Assembly: GCF_010389155.1 (NCBI RefSeq)
Contig: NC_057764.1
Span: forward strand, 36,774,275-36,838,274
Reading direction: 5' to 3'
Length of the DNA stretch: 64,000 nt
Source: Erigeron canadensis
Taxonomy: Eukaryota; Streptophyta; Magnoliopsida; Asterales; Asteraceae
Part shown: piece after piece, positions 11,165-23,912 of the stretch
Layout: each line of letters begins with the position of its first letter
Position numbering within the stretch: position 1 is the first letter of the stretch
Made by a program: the position numbers and the translations under genes
Notes under the pieces: generated by a model
What the model was told of the DNA's origin: nothing
Databases searched by the model: none
The model's input: the letters and a program-made list of their open reading frames with translations, nothing else

Positions 11165-14100
11165 ATAGAAAAAAGATGACCAGCAAACATCATCTTGCCT
11201 TCCTAGACGAGACAGCTCACGCTCCTCAAGTAGCATCTCTTTCAGTGATTTTCCAGGCATCTCATTCGCAAGACAACTACAAATGCAGTAACCAAATGTG
11301 TGATGTAGAAAACAAAAATATACTACAAGCAGGTGCATATAAGAGGGTATTTGAAAGGATGTTATTATATGATATTGAATAATCAGATGCAAAGGATATC
11401 CAATGAATGTTTGGATGTGCATATACTAAGCAGTTTATGACCTGGTGTGTTTGAAAAAATCTATAGAATTTGGTGTATAAACAGAATAAATGACAAACAA
11501 GACCTTCATATTTATTCTTGATAATTAATGATATTATTACCAAATATTATGTAAAAAAGAGGGGTAATTAAGCAATATTAATATTCCTACTATAACAAGT
11601 TATATCGTAGCATGTATATAAGCCAAACGTAATTAGAACATTATACTTAAACACCAAGAGCTGACGGCGCCACGATAATCAAGTACTCGGTTCTTTAATG
11701 CACATCCAAACACCCCAATGTGCATCTTTGTGTATGTACTATATCATCAATTATTTATGTTATGGATATTTTACGCACCTATGAAAGAAGTCAAGAGAGA
11801 GCAGCCTGTGGTGTATGACAAAGTCGCTACCAACATAAGTGACAATAAGATTACCGGCATCAGGGTGGGGCCAGCTTCTTGAGGTAGGAAACCTGAGGAC
11901 GAATGTACCAGGGTCCACAAGGCAGTTTCCCGGGCCATGAAGTGAAACTTCCGCTTCTTCTTTTGTAATGAGTCCTTCAATCCATCTTGAATCCCACATT
12001 TCATTAAGCCCATTTTGTGACAAACCGAAAGCCACGGGGTACAGCCAACACCACAACTTTTCAAAGTTTTCTTTACTCACATGCTCCTGGCAACCACTTA
12101 TACTCCTCAAGACCTCAAAATCCTGCAAAATTCGAGTAAAACTTCTGATTATGACTCGTCAATAGAGGTGGAAATTTTGTTCCTTCTGCCTAGATCTAGG
12201 CTAAGTTGGTCATGTTCTATCTCTAAAAGGTCAAACAGGATATGCTAAAATATATGAAGAAAAAGGGATCAGGTCAGATGGATCAGAAGTCATCCAATAT
12301 GTAATGCATAAATCCTTCCTGATTTATCCAAAAATTTCAAATTACTTGATTCATGTCTATCAGATCATTTTTACAAAATTTAGAAAATTGACAAAACTAG
12401 TTTTCACGGATCAGGCCAACCTGGCCCTTTTTACCTATTACAATAGCTCTGTTCTAGTCCAAAACCACACCCGCCGATTCACCTCTTTTTCTATCTCTAC
12501 CGTTATGGATCTTATCAGACATACACACACCAACCTGTAATGCCAGATATCTGTTCCGGCAGCAAGAAATTCTCATGAACTGGTCACGGATCACAAGAAT
12601 CATATTATTCCACGAGACATTGCAGTTGTTTTGTGATAACAAGTTCCAAACCTTCATTCCGTCCTCTATCATTCTCTTTGAAATTCTTATTTGGTTCCTG
12701 AAACCCCATATCAATTATAAATTAAGATTTTTAATCTGGATCGATATATATAACAGCAACTGTTTTCAATTGGATGTTTGTTGGAAAATAATGAACAGAG
12801 CATGTTCATTTTCAAGAATAAATGCAAATTACCGATGATGAAGACAGCCTGTAAACTGGGAAACCTGAACTGCAAAGACCATAATATCTTTTTCAGAAAC
12901 TAAACTTGAAAGTTCCTTTAGAAGTTGAGACCTTTCGGTCAAGCTTCCAAGACAGTATTTGAAGACAGCTACATCTGAAATTGGACTTCCGTCACACGTG
13001 TTTGTTGCTTCACCACTATCAGAATCAGATGATGTGTTGCACGTCCGTTCATGTGTTTCTTGCCTGACATCTGGAGTCAAAGCCGTACGTTCATTTGTTT
13101 CTGGTCTGAGTTCTGGAGTCAAAGTCTTACAGTTCAATGTTGCATCCTGATGCAAAACAATGAGTCAAAATGCATAGCTTTTATTACAAAATCGAACTAC
13201 TAGATTTAACATCCACAACAATACAACATCGTTTTATAATGTTCAGACATTTTAAGCAGATGTTTGAATCTGTGAATTGATTATGTGATGTTGAACAACC
13301 CAAATCAAATGTTTGAATTTGTAAGAAAACAGATTTTAGAAAATGGTGTTAGCAATTGCTTCTGCAGCTTGAAGTTGTTATAATTAGAAAATCAGATGTT
13401 TGAATTTTGGCAAATTCTATGTATATACAGAAAGCATAGTAAAAGAGTCACAAGGGACAGTTTTGAGGAAGGAGACATTATCTAAAATGTGAATATGTAT
13501 CCCAACTTAAGTTAAGGGAAAAGAGTAAACGGGTAAATTTATTTTACCTTCAGAAAGTATGCTTTGTTGCAGCAGCTAGTATGGAACCAATTACCCAAAA
13601 CTGATTATTTGACCCAACAACATTGTAAGGCAGTAGTGAATCATTCAAACGTTACAAAAATATTACTATGACTAATAATCCAAATAACCACTTGTAGTTA
13701 AAGTAGAATCAAAGATTTGAATGAGCTAGAAAGTAATAGAGTAAGAGATTTACCTCATTGATTCCAGGATCACGTTGTTTCAACAAATTATCAGATTTTG
13801 TGCTCATAAAGGGAATTCCTTGACCCAACTTGATCCGTTTTGATGATGGAGCCGGTTTTGCCTCATGAACAACATTATTCACAGCTTCTAGTGAACCACC
13901 ATTGAGCCAAGATGTTCCACCAACAACATGCATGGCAGAGGTTGACCGTTTCCAAATCAAAGTAGATGGACGTGCATTGAGGCTAGGTGAAATACATCGC
14001 ATCAAAGGCGAATATGCTTCAAGAAAACGGTGTCTTTTCCCCATTTTTGTAACACAAAATTTAATACGAAACAGCCTGTTATCACACTTCGATGAAAGCT

Positions 14101-17100
14101 GAAAACACAGAAAAAAGGAATATGAAAACTTTAATGGTAGTTCAAGTTAGAGACTGTTTGACCATTGTATCTGGTTTTCCTTGCAAAGCAAACAATCTTT
14201 CTTGCAATAATGCAAAAACAAAAGAAAAAGAACATTATGGCATCATGCGAGAATGAGCATTTGCTGGACAGAAAAGGGTTGTTTGGATGTGAGTTACTTA
14301 CTATTGCAATATGAAGTCGTGATTATTGATTCGTGTTAAGTTTTTGGGTAAACTAATAATGATTTTAATAATTTCATGTCCAGATAAACTTAATACAATT
14401 CTGTTTCTCTAATTAAAAAAAACTACTTTCAATATTAATATTTGTCGAAAGAGCATTCAATCAACTTTGGAAGTGGGATGTTTTTTTTTTTTTTTTTTTG
14501 CATTTTCTTACAAATGGTGGCTTGCATAATACCAAAAAAAAAAAAAAAGAAGTAAAAACTGCTTATTTATTCTAATACAAACCAAGAATCATGTAAATGC
14601 CTCTTTTATTGGGTAAAAGGGTTCGATATAAATGTCTCTTAGCTTCTACAAGAAAGAATCACTAGAATAATTGTATAACTACCTGAGATATCTTAAGCCT
14701 AAATGAAGCATGCCCATCGATTAGTTTAATTGGTCTATCCCAAGAAGCGAACTCGATTCCATCATTAATTGTCAATAACGGAGCTTCTGAATCATCTAGT
14801 TTTTCAACGGGTGCCCCATTGTCAGCATATGTAAGTGTAGCAACAACCTGTAATTAGAAACATAATATGCTTAACTTCATTTTGAAAATTGTAAATAATA
14901 AGAAATGAAAGTGCCAGTTTGCAGTGAAAACCTCCATTTCTTTATTCACTGTGTGCCCAAATGCATTCATGAGAGCAACATTCATTGAGAAATTCCTACA
15001 AAAAGATGCCTGCATAGAAGTTTACCAAATTTAATAACAGAAAAATACACAATATGTCCTAATGGCACGAACCCTTTAAATTAGCATTTATTAGATATAT
15101 TATTAATGTGAAAATGAAAAGACATGAAAAGGAATCCAAGGAAGTCAATGAAAGGAGGGTTTGGATGCGGCTTTAAAGTGATGGTTGAGAAATGATGTCA
15201 TGTTGATTACTCTTAAGTGTTTGGTAAAACTGATTATGGTTCTGACTTTGATTATTAGGGTTAAGTCATTCACTTTGGAAACCCAGGTAAGGAGTTGGTG
15301 TAAGAAAATAGAACCATTGAGATACATGCAAGCTTATCTAATTATCCACTTTAATTGACCTATAATCTTATTTTCATTCTGATTATTCAAACAAAGTAAG
15401 TCTTGAAAAGCAGGTGTTATTGTATACGCCACCTTGAAATATAAGGTTCAAGAATGCTAACAGGTAACTGAAACATACTTTCCTTTCTAAATAGAGGAAA
15501 ATGCTCAACGACAAATGCAAATATGGAGGGAAACATACCAAAAAGTTCAAACTAGTGAAACATGCAACTATTTGTTACATTTGTATATTTAATACATGAT
15601 TATAAGAAGCAATAATGGGGAAATTTTGACTAAAAACTTACCTTCCCACCAACAACACTCCACACACCGTCACTATCTTCTTCGATATTTCTGACACTCA
15701 TAGCATCAAAATAAAGTTGTACTGGAGGGTTCTGGCAACAAAACAACAATTATGAGTATCAAAATCAAGGGCAGACAAGTAACTGAACTTTATTAATAGA
15801 AAAAATAAAAAGTCAAGGATGCACCTTAACAAAATAATCTTTAATACATGACATGGTAGGCAAGATCTCCACACCATGGACATCAATCGAGTCATTTTCA
15901 TTAGCACCAACTAAGGATATCTTTTTTAGACTATCAGATGTGCAGGTTACACGCATCTCCCCAGCAATCGCACCATTAAAGTAAATTCGGATAACATCAG
16001 TACATACCTGATTTAAAACAAACAGTTATAAAATTCAAATAGTCAGGTTCATCAAAGATACAATACATGCATTAATATATAATGACTTTATAGGATTTGC
16101 AAATTTTGTTTACGATTTTACCTCACAACCGACATGAACCCATTTATTCAAAGGTATTTCATTCTTGGTTCTTGCACATAGGCCTTGAATAATCGGACTT
16201 GTATCCTTACCAATCGGGTAAAGCACCATTTCTCTACTTGCAGCCAATGCAAGAAAAGGTCTAGCACCAACTATATCAGAATTGTTCTGCAAAACCATAT
16301 AAAAATGGTTTTCGGTTAGCGAAAAACTAATCATTCACTCCAGTAGCATTATCCAACTAACGTATTTGAACCATTTCAAGAATCATCTTCACCAACATAA
16401 CCCATGAAGATTACAGATCATACAAGTTACCTTCCAGCAATAAATCAACAAACTTCAGCATGGTTTATGTAGAAATGTGTCTCATTGGACCAAAATCGAA
16501 AAAATTCCTTCAACGGTACAAAAACTAGTCGTTCACTAACTAGCATTATTCAACTAAAAATTTGTCAACTTTAACTTAATTAATATAGAAAATTATGATA
16601 TTGATTACCAAAAACACCTCCAATCAATACAAAAGAAATCATCCAGCCAAAAAACTTATTGAGTGGGTTCATAAACAAAAATTTTTAAGGCTTATAGATA
16701 AATTCAGGGGTTCAAATACAAATTTATATAAACTTTATACTAAATAACACCAGAGTTCTGGATAACATTTTGTTTTAAATGGTAACTGCAACCTCTCAGG
16801 CATATATAAGCTCCACATCTGCCACTCACTATATTCAACTAAAAAAATTGACCCATCTTTGTGTGTGTGTGTGTGTGTGTGTTCAACAATAAATCTTTCA
16901 ACTTTAACACAATAAAAATACAAAATACATTATTTTAGTCATTAAAATCTAAATTCACAATCTTAAGACTAAAATGTATCAATGATCATTTTTCAATTAT
17001 AACAAAAAAGATTCAAACTTTGGATCAATACAAGTAATTTCTTGAAAACCCCACAAAATTAAAATACAAAATTTAGTTGAATTATCAATATAAATAAATA

Positions 17101-17272
17101 AATATAAAAAACAAACCTGGTGAATAAGTGTAGAAGGAAAAGGGGATGAATCTGTGGGTAAAAAAATCCAAAAACAAAGTGAAAAACTGCTTTTTACATT
17201 ATTGGTAATTTCCAATTTGAAGTTGTTTAAGGAAGTGTAAAGATGATTATCATTGACTACATTTGTGCCCAT
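11144..17272 (-). CDS. Plant SH2-domain protein (STAT-linker/SH2 type), LamG-like N-terminus
   Basis: Eleven exons: 17117-17272, 16122-16286, 15825-16007, 15642-15731, 14932-15009, 14683-14847, 13754-14098, 12833-13146, 12535-12697, 11779-12122 and 11144-11276; all junctions keep frame, giving 711 residues. The N-terminal ~190 residues (SFSLCFWIFL, NKWVHVGCEV, IRIYFNGAIAGE) have the strand pattern of a concanavalin/LamG-like fold. The middle is low complexity and Ser/Thr-rich. A linker helix region (QEHVSKENFEKLWCWL) precedes an SH2 domain at about 599-700: WIEGLITKEEAE, GTFVLRFPTSR with the phosphotyrosine-binding Arg at about 630, then LIVTYV and HHRLLSLDFF. This matches Arabidopsis SH2 protein A/B (At1g17040 family), among the few plant SH2 proteins. 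Phosphotyrosine binding is inferred; no partner is known from here. Oddity: the last codons (GFSAPE) and stop lie in the MITE at 10849-11164. Confidence 0.9.
16859..16881. repeat. (GT)n microsatellite in first intron of the SH2 gene
   Basis: An uninterrupted GT dinucleotide run of about eleven repeats inside the 830-base first intron. Simple-sequence repeat, likely length-variable. Confidence 0.9.
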
Positions 17273-19078
17273 TTTGGATGATTATTATATGTTCAAAGGA
17301 AATGTTCAAGGAAACAGAATTTAGGGCAAGTGAAAGAACAACGATATAAGTTGTTGTTTTGATTTATGTGTATGTGTGTGTTTTAAAAGGTTAGTTAGGG
17401 TGTGTCTCTGTCTGGTACTTCTTTGAAAATAGGTGGAGGATTTTCTACACCAAAAATATAGTTTTGTTTGCCGTCAAGTTGAAGTCAATTTTATATTTGG
17501 AGTTGGTTACAAAATTCTCAAAGTAGTGTATATTGATAATTTAGTACCTTGGTTAATAAACTGATGATAAATACGTACCATTACTTTTTATCTTATGAAG
17601 TATCAGTTAAATTTGTCATGTTCAAAAAAATCAGTTAAATTTGTTAAATTCTGAGTGTGCTTGGTGATCGCTTTCAAGGAATATCATATTAAACAGATAA
17701 TAAACAAGATTTTTCCGTTTAAGTTAATCAGAGATTTTTAACTAGATATATGTGATTTTCGCGTTGTGGTCAGTTTGAAGCTTTTTTCTCACCACCTGTA
17801 GAGAAATTTGAATCAGATAACTCTTGTGAGAAATTAGGATCTCTGACACCATTGTGATATTATAACTCTGCGTATAACTATTTTTGTTAAATATATCATG
17901 TTTTCTCATATACGATATGTTTGACAATTCAAACAAATCTCTTAAGAATTTTTGATGAAAAACTATCGCATAATAGAATTATCAAACACTTGCTTTCAGT
18001 ATTAAGCTCAAGCTTGATGAAATAATCACAATTTATTTTATTGTAGATATTTTAATAGGAAAAATTATGATGTTATTAGTAGCATCTAAGTTAGGTGATT
18101 TCAAAGATTGATAAAGGATTATATGTGTGTTTAAAATATAGAGGACTGGAAATAGACACCGTTTTATTAATTTGTCTAAGTAGCACTTAAATTAGATGTT
18201 ACTAAAAATATACATGTTACTCCCATTTTAATATTTGTTATTTTGATACACTTTTGTATAGTTGTTTAACTAACTAGAGTTCTCAGCTTAAACTAAATAC
18301 CAACTACAACTCGCAATATCACTAGAAAAGTAGAAAAGTTTTCGGAAAACATTTGCTCTTTGATATAATAAGAGCAAAAAAGATAAATTAAACTATCAAA
18401 GGGCCAATGTTGATTTTGAATGTAAAGATGAATGTTGTGTAGGGACTAGTGTCTCATTATAATCTTTTCGTATAGCAGTAGTCCTGTTCGATAGGGTGGC
18501 ACTCGGATTTGAATTGGGGAAAAAGGAATTTCATTCTCCCGCCTTACCACTCAGTCATGCCGCCAAAACAATACACAATAGGGAAACAAGTTTCTTTTTC
18601 GGTTGGATTATAGTAAACTTAAGTTTATTGTACTGGACTACTGGCATCCCCTTTTTAATCCTTTTCCCAAATTTATATTCAACAGTTTCAACTAAATTTC
18701 AAATAATTACGAAGATGAGTCAATATGAAAGAAACATGAATATGTGATGGATTGTGAAAAGGTACCTGTACGGAAATACCATGTACGCATGTAGGATATA
18801 TCATTGATAACGTAATTCACCTTGTTCAATAGTAGTCTCGATTGATACATTTAATACCAACTTGTTCAACAACAATACAAAAACACCTTGCCTACCCCTT
18901 GATTTGATCAAAGACGATTGGTACAGACTAGGCAGAATATGTTCTAATCAAAAAGAGAATTGTAAGGGATACATAAACAATATGGCGCCACAAAATTTCA
19001 ATCAATGGTGACCTGATGGTAATACAAGAAGATGAGCAGCGCCTAATGAAAAACCAGATTATATAACAAGATTCACAT
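17273..19078. other. Intergenic between SH2 gene and BASS1-like gene
   Basis: About 1.8 kb, AT-rich. It must contain the SH2 gene promoter and the 3' UTR of the BASS1-like gene. At 18063-18215 a pair of arms (TTAGTAGCATCTAAGTTAGG against TTAGTAACATCTAATTTAAG in reverse) suggests a worn MITE. A short plus-strand frame at 18496-18747 shows no recognisable domain. No gene called. Confidence 0.4.
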
Positions 19079-22000
19079 TCATGGGTCACATTTCCCTTCC
19101 TGAGATTCAGGTTGAATTCGTCTCCAAAATCCTGCTAACGCACTCCCAAGGATCGAGTGACAAACACTAGAAACTGCACATGGTACTGCAGTCAAGGGAT
19201 TTCCAAAGTGTTGTGTAGCAAGAACCACACCAAGCACCGAGTTCTGAAACAACACAATTCAAATGCATCAACAATTTAAACTGATATTGATGTATTTGCT
19301 TATCAGATATCTTCTATGAATGATGTGTCTAGCATAACTATTTTGTAATGTATATTTTAGTAGTTAACAGATGGCTCACAGTTACCTACCTGCATGCCAA
19401 CCTCGATTGATATTGTTCTTGAAGAAGATACATCAATTCCAAGAACTCTTGAAAGAAGGTAACCGAAAAAGAATCCAGATATATGAAGGAGAACTGCAGC
19501 AAGTGCCACTTGTTGACCGGACATAAGGATTGCAGACGAGCTCTGAGCAATAGCATTCCCACAAAGTACAGCTACTGTTGCCACAGCAATCGGTGGCATC
19601 AATGGAGATACAAATTTCACAGCCCCTTTAAAATATTGGTTCATAAATGCACCCACCAACACAGGAAGCAGTACCACCTTACAATTTTTTGACAGGATAT
19701 GAACAAATATAATCAGTTAGACTTATAGTACAGATTAAAAAAATTTACTCCTATCCCATGAGTCCAAGTTTTTATGTAAAATTACCGACTAACCCATTAT
19801 CAACTTTGAAGACGATTAATGCTTTTATGGTACAAAGAATCCGTAAACTTTTGTGTTTAAACAAGGGAATATTACATACATGGCACATGGCCTAGAGGTG
19901 GCAATTTCGACCCATGCTCCATGCATAAATGAAAGTTAGATTGGGATTGTATTTTGCCTCAAATGTGTCGCCTCAAAATATATACCTAACGCGTCAAGTG
20001 AGTTGAAAGGCAACCTGCCTATTCCTAATCATACGCCCTCCTAAATCATATCCAAAGATTGAGATAACTACTTTACTAATATTGTCTGAAAAAAGTATTC
20101 ATATGCCTAAAATAAGCCTAACAAAGAGATAGAGAAACATGGCAAAAACAAAGGTTAAGTTTTCAAAAAGAAAAATGCCTATACTATGTAACAGGAATTC
20201 AGTGTATTAGGAATCTGTTTAAGTAGATTTTTGGACTAGTGTATTATTACTCATATTGCATCTGTAACACAGAACTAACACATTAATTTTGTTATTCAAA
20301 AATAATAAATGGACAAAGAAAGGTTTGTGAGGGCAAACCCAACTTGGCTAGCCCATTTTGACCATATAAAATGACCTGGTTCGTCAAAACCCCTTTACCC
20401 CTTCACCGGTTACCCTACCCACCCAATTCACCACCTCTGAAAATAACCATAAAAAGTTGCTTGATATATGTCAAGTCACATGTTATTATCATAAGAAGGA
20501 AGGAGGGACTAATCTGTTCAATAGGAGTCTCACCTGCAGTGTGGACATAAGGAGTCCAATTGCATCTACTGCAACATATTGACCAGCTAATTTGGCAGTT
20601 AATAAAGGAGTCATAACCTGATTATAAAAAACTCAATAAGATATCACAGTTTATGCAAACTTTAGGTAAAACAGATCATATGTACACATGTACTAAAACA
20701 GCAATAGTTATGTACCAACCACGGCAGATACAGTGCTTGCAGCAGTCATCAAAACCGATAGGGCAACATTTCCGCTGGAGAAGTGCCAAAATATGAGTCA
20801 GTGATGACAAGTGAAAGGGGAAGCCACCTATACCACTTACATATAAAGCTACATACCGTGCAATGTAGGTCACAATGTTACTTGCGGTTCCTGAAATTAA
20901 ACATGGAAAGTATGATGACTGAATCATGATGAGTATAAAACACATAGACGACAGAGTATAAGTAAATAAGCTAAAAGAGTGTAGTCACCCCCAGGACAGC
21001 AGCCAACCAATATCAATCCTGCGGCATAATACGATGGCAAATTTAAAATTCTACTGATGAAAAATGCTGATAATGGCATTACCTGCACCAGAACAACATT
21101 TAACTACTTCAACATTACAAAAAATTCATTGGTGAACACCACTATAACCATCCTGTGTTCTTTTGATGAAATTACACTATTCAATCTAGACATGTATAAG
21201 TTTAATATAGAAGATTACAATATCTGAAGACAAGTTCTGGATTTCTTAAGTGTCGTGTAGCTATTAACTGCATTACACTTCATTGCTAACATGACTGTTG
21301 ATCATTTTGTCTACTTGAAATGTAAATAACTTGTAGCTTTTGGTGATGGAGATGCAGTCATTGCTGCCTCATGAAAACAAAAAATCACGAAACTAAATGG
21401 GGATCGTGCAGGTTCAACCCTACATGATTACAACACAACCAAAATAACTTCTGCCTTTACAACCTCATGATTTGTAGGCTAATGTATTATCAACTTTCTA
21501 AACAATACTACGATCAGACGATCAGTTTCACTTTGAAAACACGTAATTAACCTCAAGTATCAGATTTCTCATACTTCACTTAAAACTATAACATATGGTA
21601 GAAAAGGCAGCATTTTTAGAATCTCTTTAGTAAGTTGATCACAAAAAAGCATTATTATCTACGCTTAACGCACATCTTTAACTCTATAACATATACCCAT
21701 TTTGGTCAAGAAAGCCTAAAGCTTGTTGTAACAGGCAAGCATTACAGCCCGAAAAACAGCCAACACAAACTACCATACTTAAAATATCAAAGTCTGCAAC
21801 TAAGTTAAAGATAAGAGATTACCGAATACTGAAGAACGAAACCCGTAAACAACTCTTTAGGCATAGCTAAAGCCCCTTTCAGATCATCAAAAGTAAGTGT
21901 CATTCCCATTCCAAGCATAGTAAAAGTAATCCCCATCATAGTCCATTTGGGCTGAACCCAATTATACGAATTCGGTCTAACTAAACCTATCAAACAACCC

Positions 22001-22344
22001 AAAGCAACCCATATCGGAAACGCAGTCGATATCCCTTCTCCTACCACTTCCACTAAACCCCTAAAACCCCCATTATTATCATTTTTCTTTTTATTTTCAC
22101 CAAATTCACTATTTTCCTCAAATGCACTCAAGGTGTTCGACGAATTGCCGCAGAGAAGTGGGGGTAGAAAATAATGGGTTTTGTAACTGGGTCTGTGGTG
22201 ATATGTGATGGGCTTCGTGGGGAGTGAAGTGAGAGGGGTGAGATTTGAAATGGGGTTTAAATGTGAGGATGAAAAGTGTAAATTTGTTTTGTAGTGTAGT
22301 GAAGTTATTATATGATGATTGGATGAAAGTGATGAAGACTGCAT
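19079..22344 (-). CDS. BASS1: Plastid sodium/bile-acid symporter family protein, BASS1-like
   Basis: Membrane transporter of the bile acid:sodium symporter family in the chloroplast envelope. Seven exons: 21823-22344, 20989-21082, 20857-20890 (only 34 bases), 20720-20774, 20534-20617, 19390-19677 and 19079-19243. All are in frame, giving 413 residues. The first ~75-90 residues are Ser/Thr/His-rich and read as a plastid transit peptide. Hydrophobic helices then follow, starting FPIWVALGCLIGLV and GITFTMLGMGMTL. The conserved CCPGGTASNIVTYIARGN (split over exons 2-4) corresponds to the sodium-site region of the family. The C-terminal half (VVLLPVLVGAF, GIDVSSSRTISIEVGMQNS, ATQHFGNPLTAVPCAVSS) agrees best with Arabidopsis BASS1 (At1g78560) rather than BASS2, the pyruvate carrier. 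The substrate is not shown by the sequence. A CA repeat lies just upstream of the start codon. Confidence 0.9.
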
Positions 22345-22349
22345 AGTGC

Positions 22350-22365
22350 GTGTGTGTGTGTGTGT
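22350..22365. repeat. (TG/CA)n microsatellite adjoining the BASS1 start codon
   Basis: Read on the coding strand, a run of about eight AC repeats is followed by GCACT and the ATG. It sits in the 5' UTR directly ahead of the initiation site, so length changes could affect translation or transcription. Confidence 0.85.
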
Positions 22366-23912
22366 TTCGGAAGTGATGATGAAAGAAATTATGACGGAAA
22401 TGTCACTGCCGGAGATGGTGAGTGTGCATTGAAATTAACTAGGAGTGGAATAATTTTACTTATTTTAAAAAATTAAAATTACAAAAATATCCTTGTGGTT
22501 TATCAAATGTTACAGATTTTATCTCTACCTTTCATACACTACGATTTCATCCTTATCTTTTTGAAACCTCATCAATAGTTTTGGTGCAAAGTTGCAAACA
22601 TTGACTTTTTGACAAAAATTAATGATTTTTGAATTACAGTAAAAGTGTGGACGGATGTCAAAAATGATAAAAACGAAATTTATGAAACATATGGGACGAT
22701 TTTTGTGATTAACTCTTATATATATTTTTCATTAATAATTTTAAAATTTTTATTTTATAATTAAAGGTTATAACATGTAACATATTATAAATTAAGTTAG
22801 TAAATGAATAAAATAATTATAAAAATATTAAAGTTTGAGTAAATAATTTTAAGAAAAAAATAAATATACATTTATTTGAAAGGAATAAAGTATTATGAAA
22901 ATAATCAGCATATTATCAACGCAATATAACGGGATTAAATGTTTGGATTTATAAATATCGTGTCAACTTGTATGGATATACTCAATCTCTCTCTCTCGAT
23001 TGAAGTTCTTCAAGTTACATTGAATTATTTTAGAAATACCAACACTATCCTTATAAAATATGATTTTAAAGTTTTTAATCTGAGAAATTTCTGCCACACA
23101 CTATTATCCTTAAACCCAATCATCAATTATTCAACTTTCATAAGTTGTTAATCTTTAATGGCATTTCACACGTTGTTTACCCTCCATGGCAATTTAGTTA
23201 TGAAATATATTCCACAGGCATACCCAAATATCAATTTGATATAATTGGTTGGAGGTTCAAAATGCTTGTTACAATGGGAGGTTCAAAATGTTTTTCAATA
23301 TACTCCAAAGATTCTTCAAAACAATTTGTAATGATCATTTGGAATGGCAATTTGCTTATCAATATGTTCCACCAAACGAATTGAATTTCGGTGAGATACA
23401 TTGAAGCCATTTGTTAGCATGTTGTCGAGGTAAATCAATGTGCTCAATTAGAGATGGCCTACATATGTTAGGTTAAATTTGTTTGATACTTTATACAAGT
23501 AAAAAAATAAAACCCCTCAGAAGGCTATATAATTCATAGTTAAGATGATTATAAATCCTTCAAGTTGAACCCAACACAACAATAACATGTCCAGAAACAC
23601 TTTCCAAACAAAAGTTACTATCTTTTGTTCCAACTAAAAAAACGTAAGCTATGGACTCTTCTAACAAGTCTAATACAGTCTGCCACTAACCCAAACAAAC
23701 TAAATAAACGCACAAATTAGATCACTACAACTTGACTGTAGAGCCTAAACTTTCAAAACACATCTCAAAAGCTGCAATATCTTCGACGATTATTTGAACC
23801 CAAACGGGTTATGTATGACCCCCCATATGGGATGCACTTGGGGGCGTGCCTCTTGTATAAACATCTAACATTTGTAGTTAGCATTCTTCAATAACACGGT
23901 CATGGAGAAACG
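22366..23912. other. Intergenic: BASS1 promoter, MITE-like repeat, BBX 3' flank
   Basis: No gene found. The stretch 22478-22713 has weakly matching inverted ends (ACAAAAATATCC on the left, CACAAAAATCGTCC reversed on the right) and looks like an old MITE. Plus-strand frames at 22939-23384 have no recognisable product. The last ~300 bases before 23912 should be the 3' UTR of the B-box gene. Confidence 0.4.

Noticed and set aside
22939..23384. Two plus-strand frames between BASS1 and BBX genes
   Set aside because: No family resemblance, AT-driven composition, and no matching splice structure; perhaps transposon debris.
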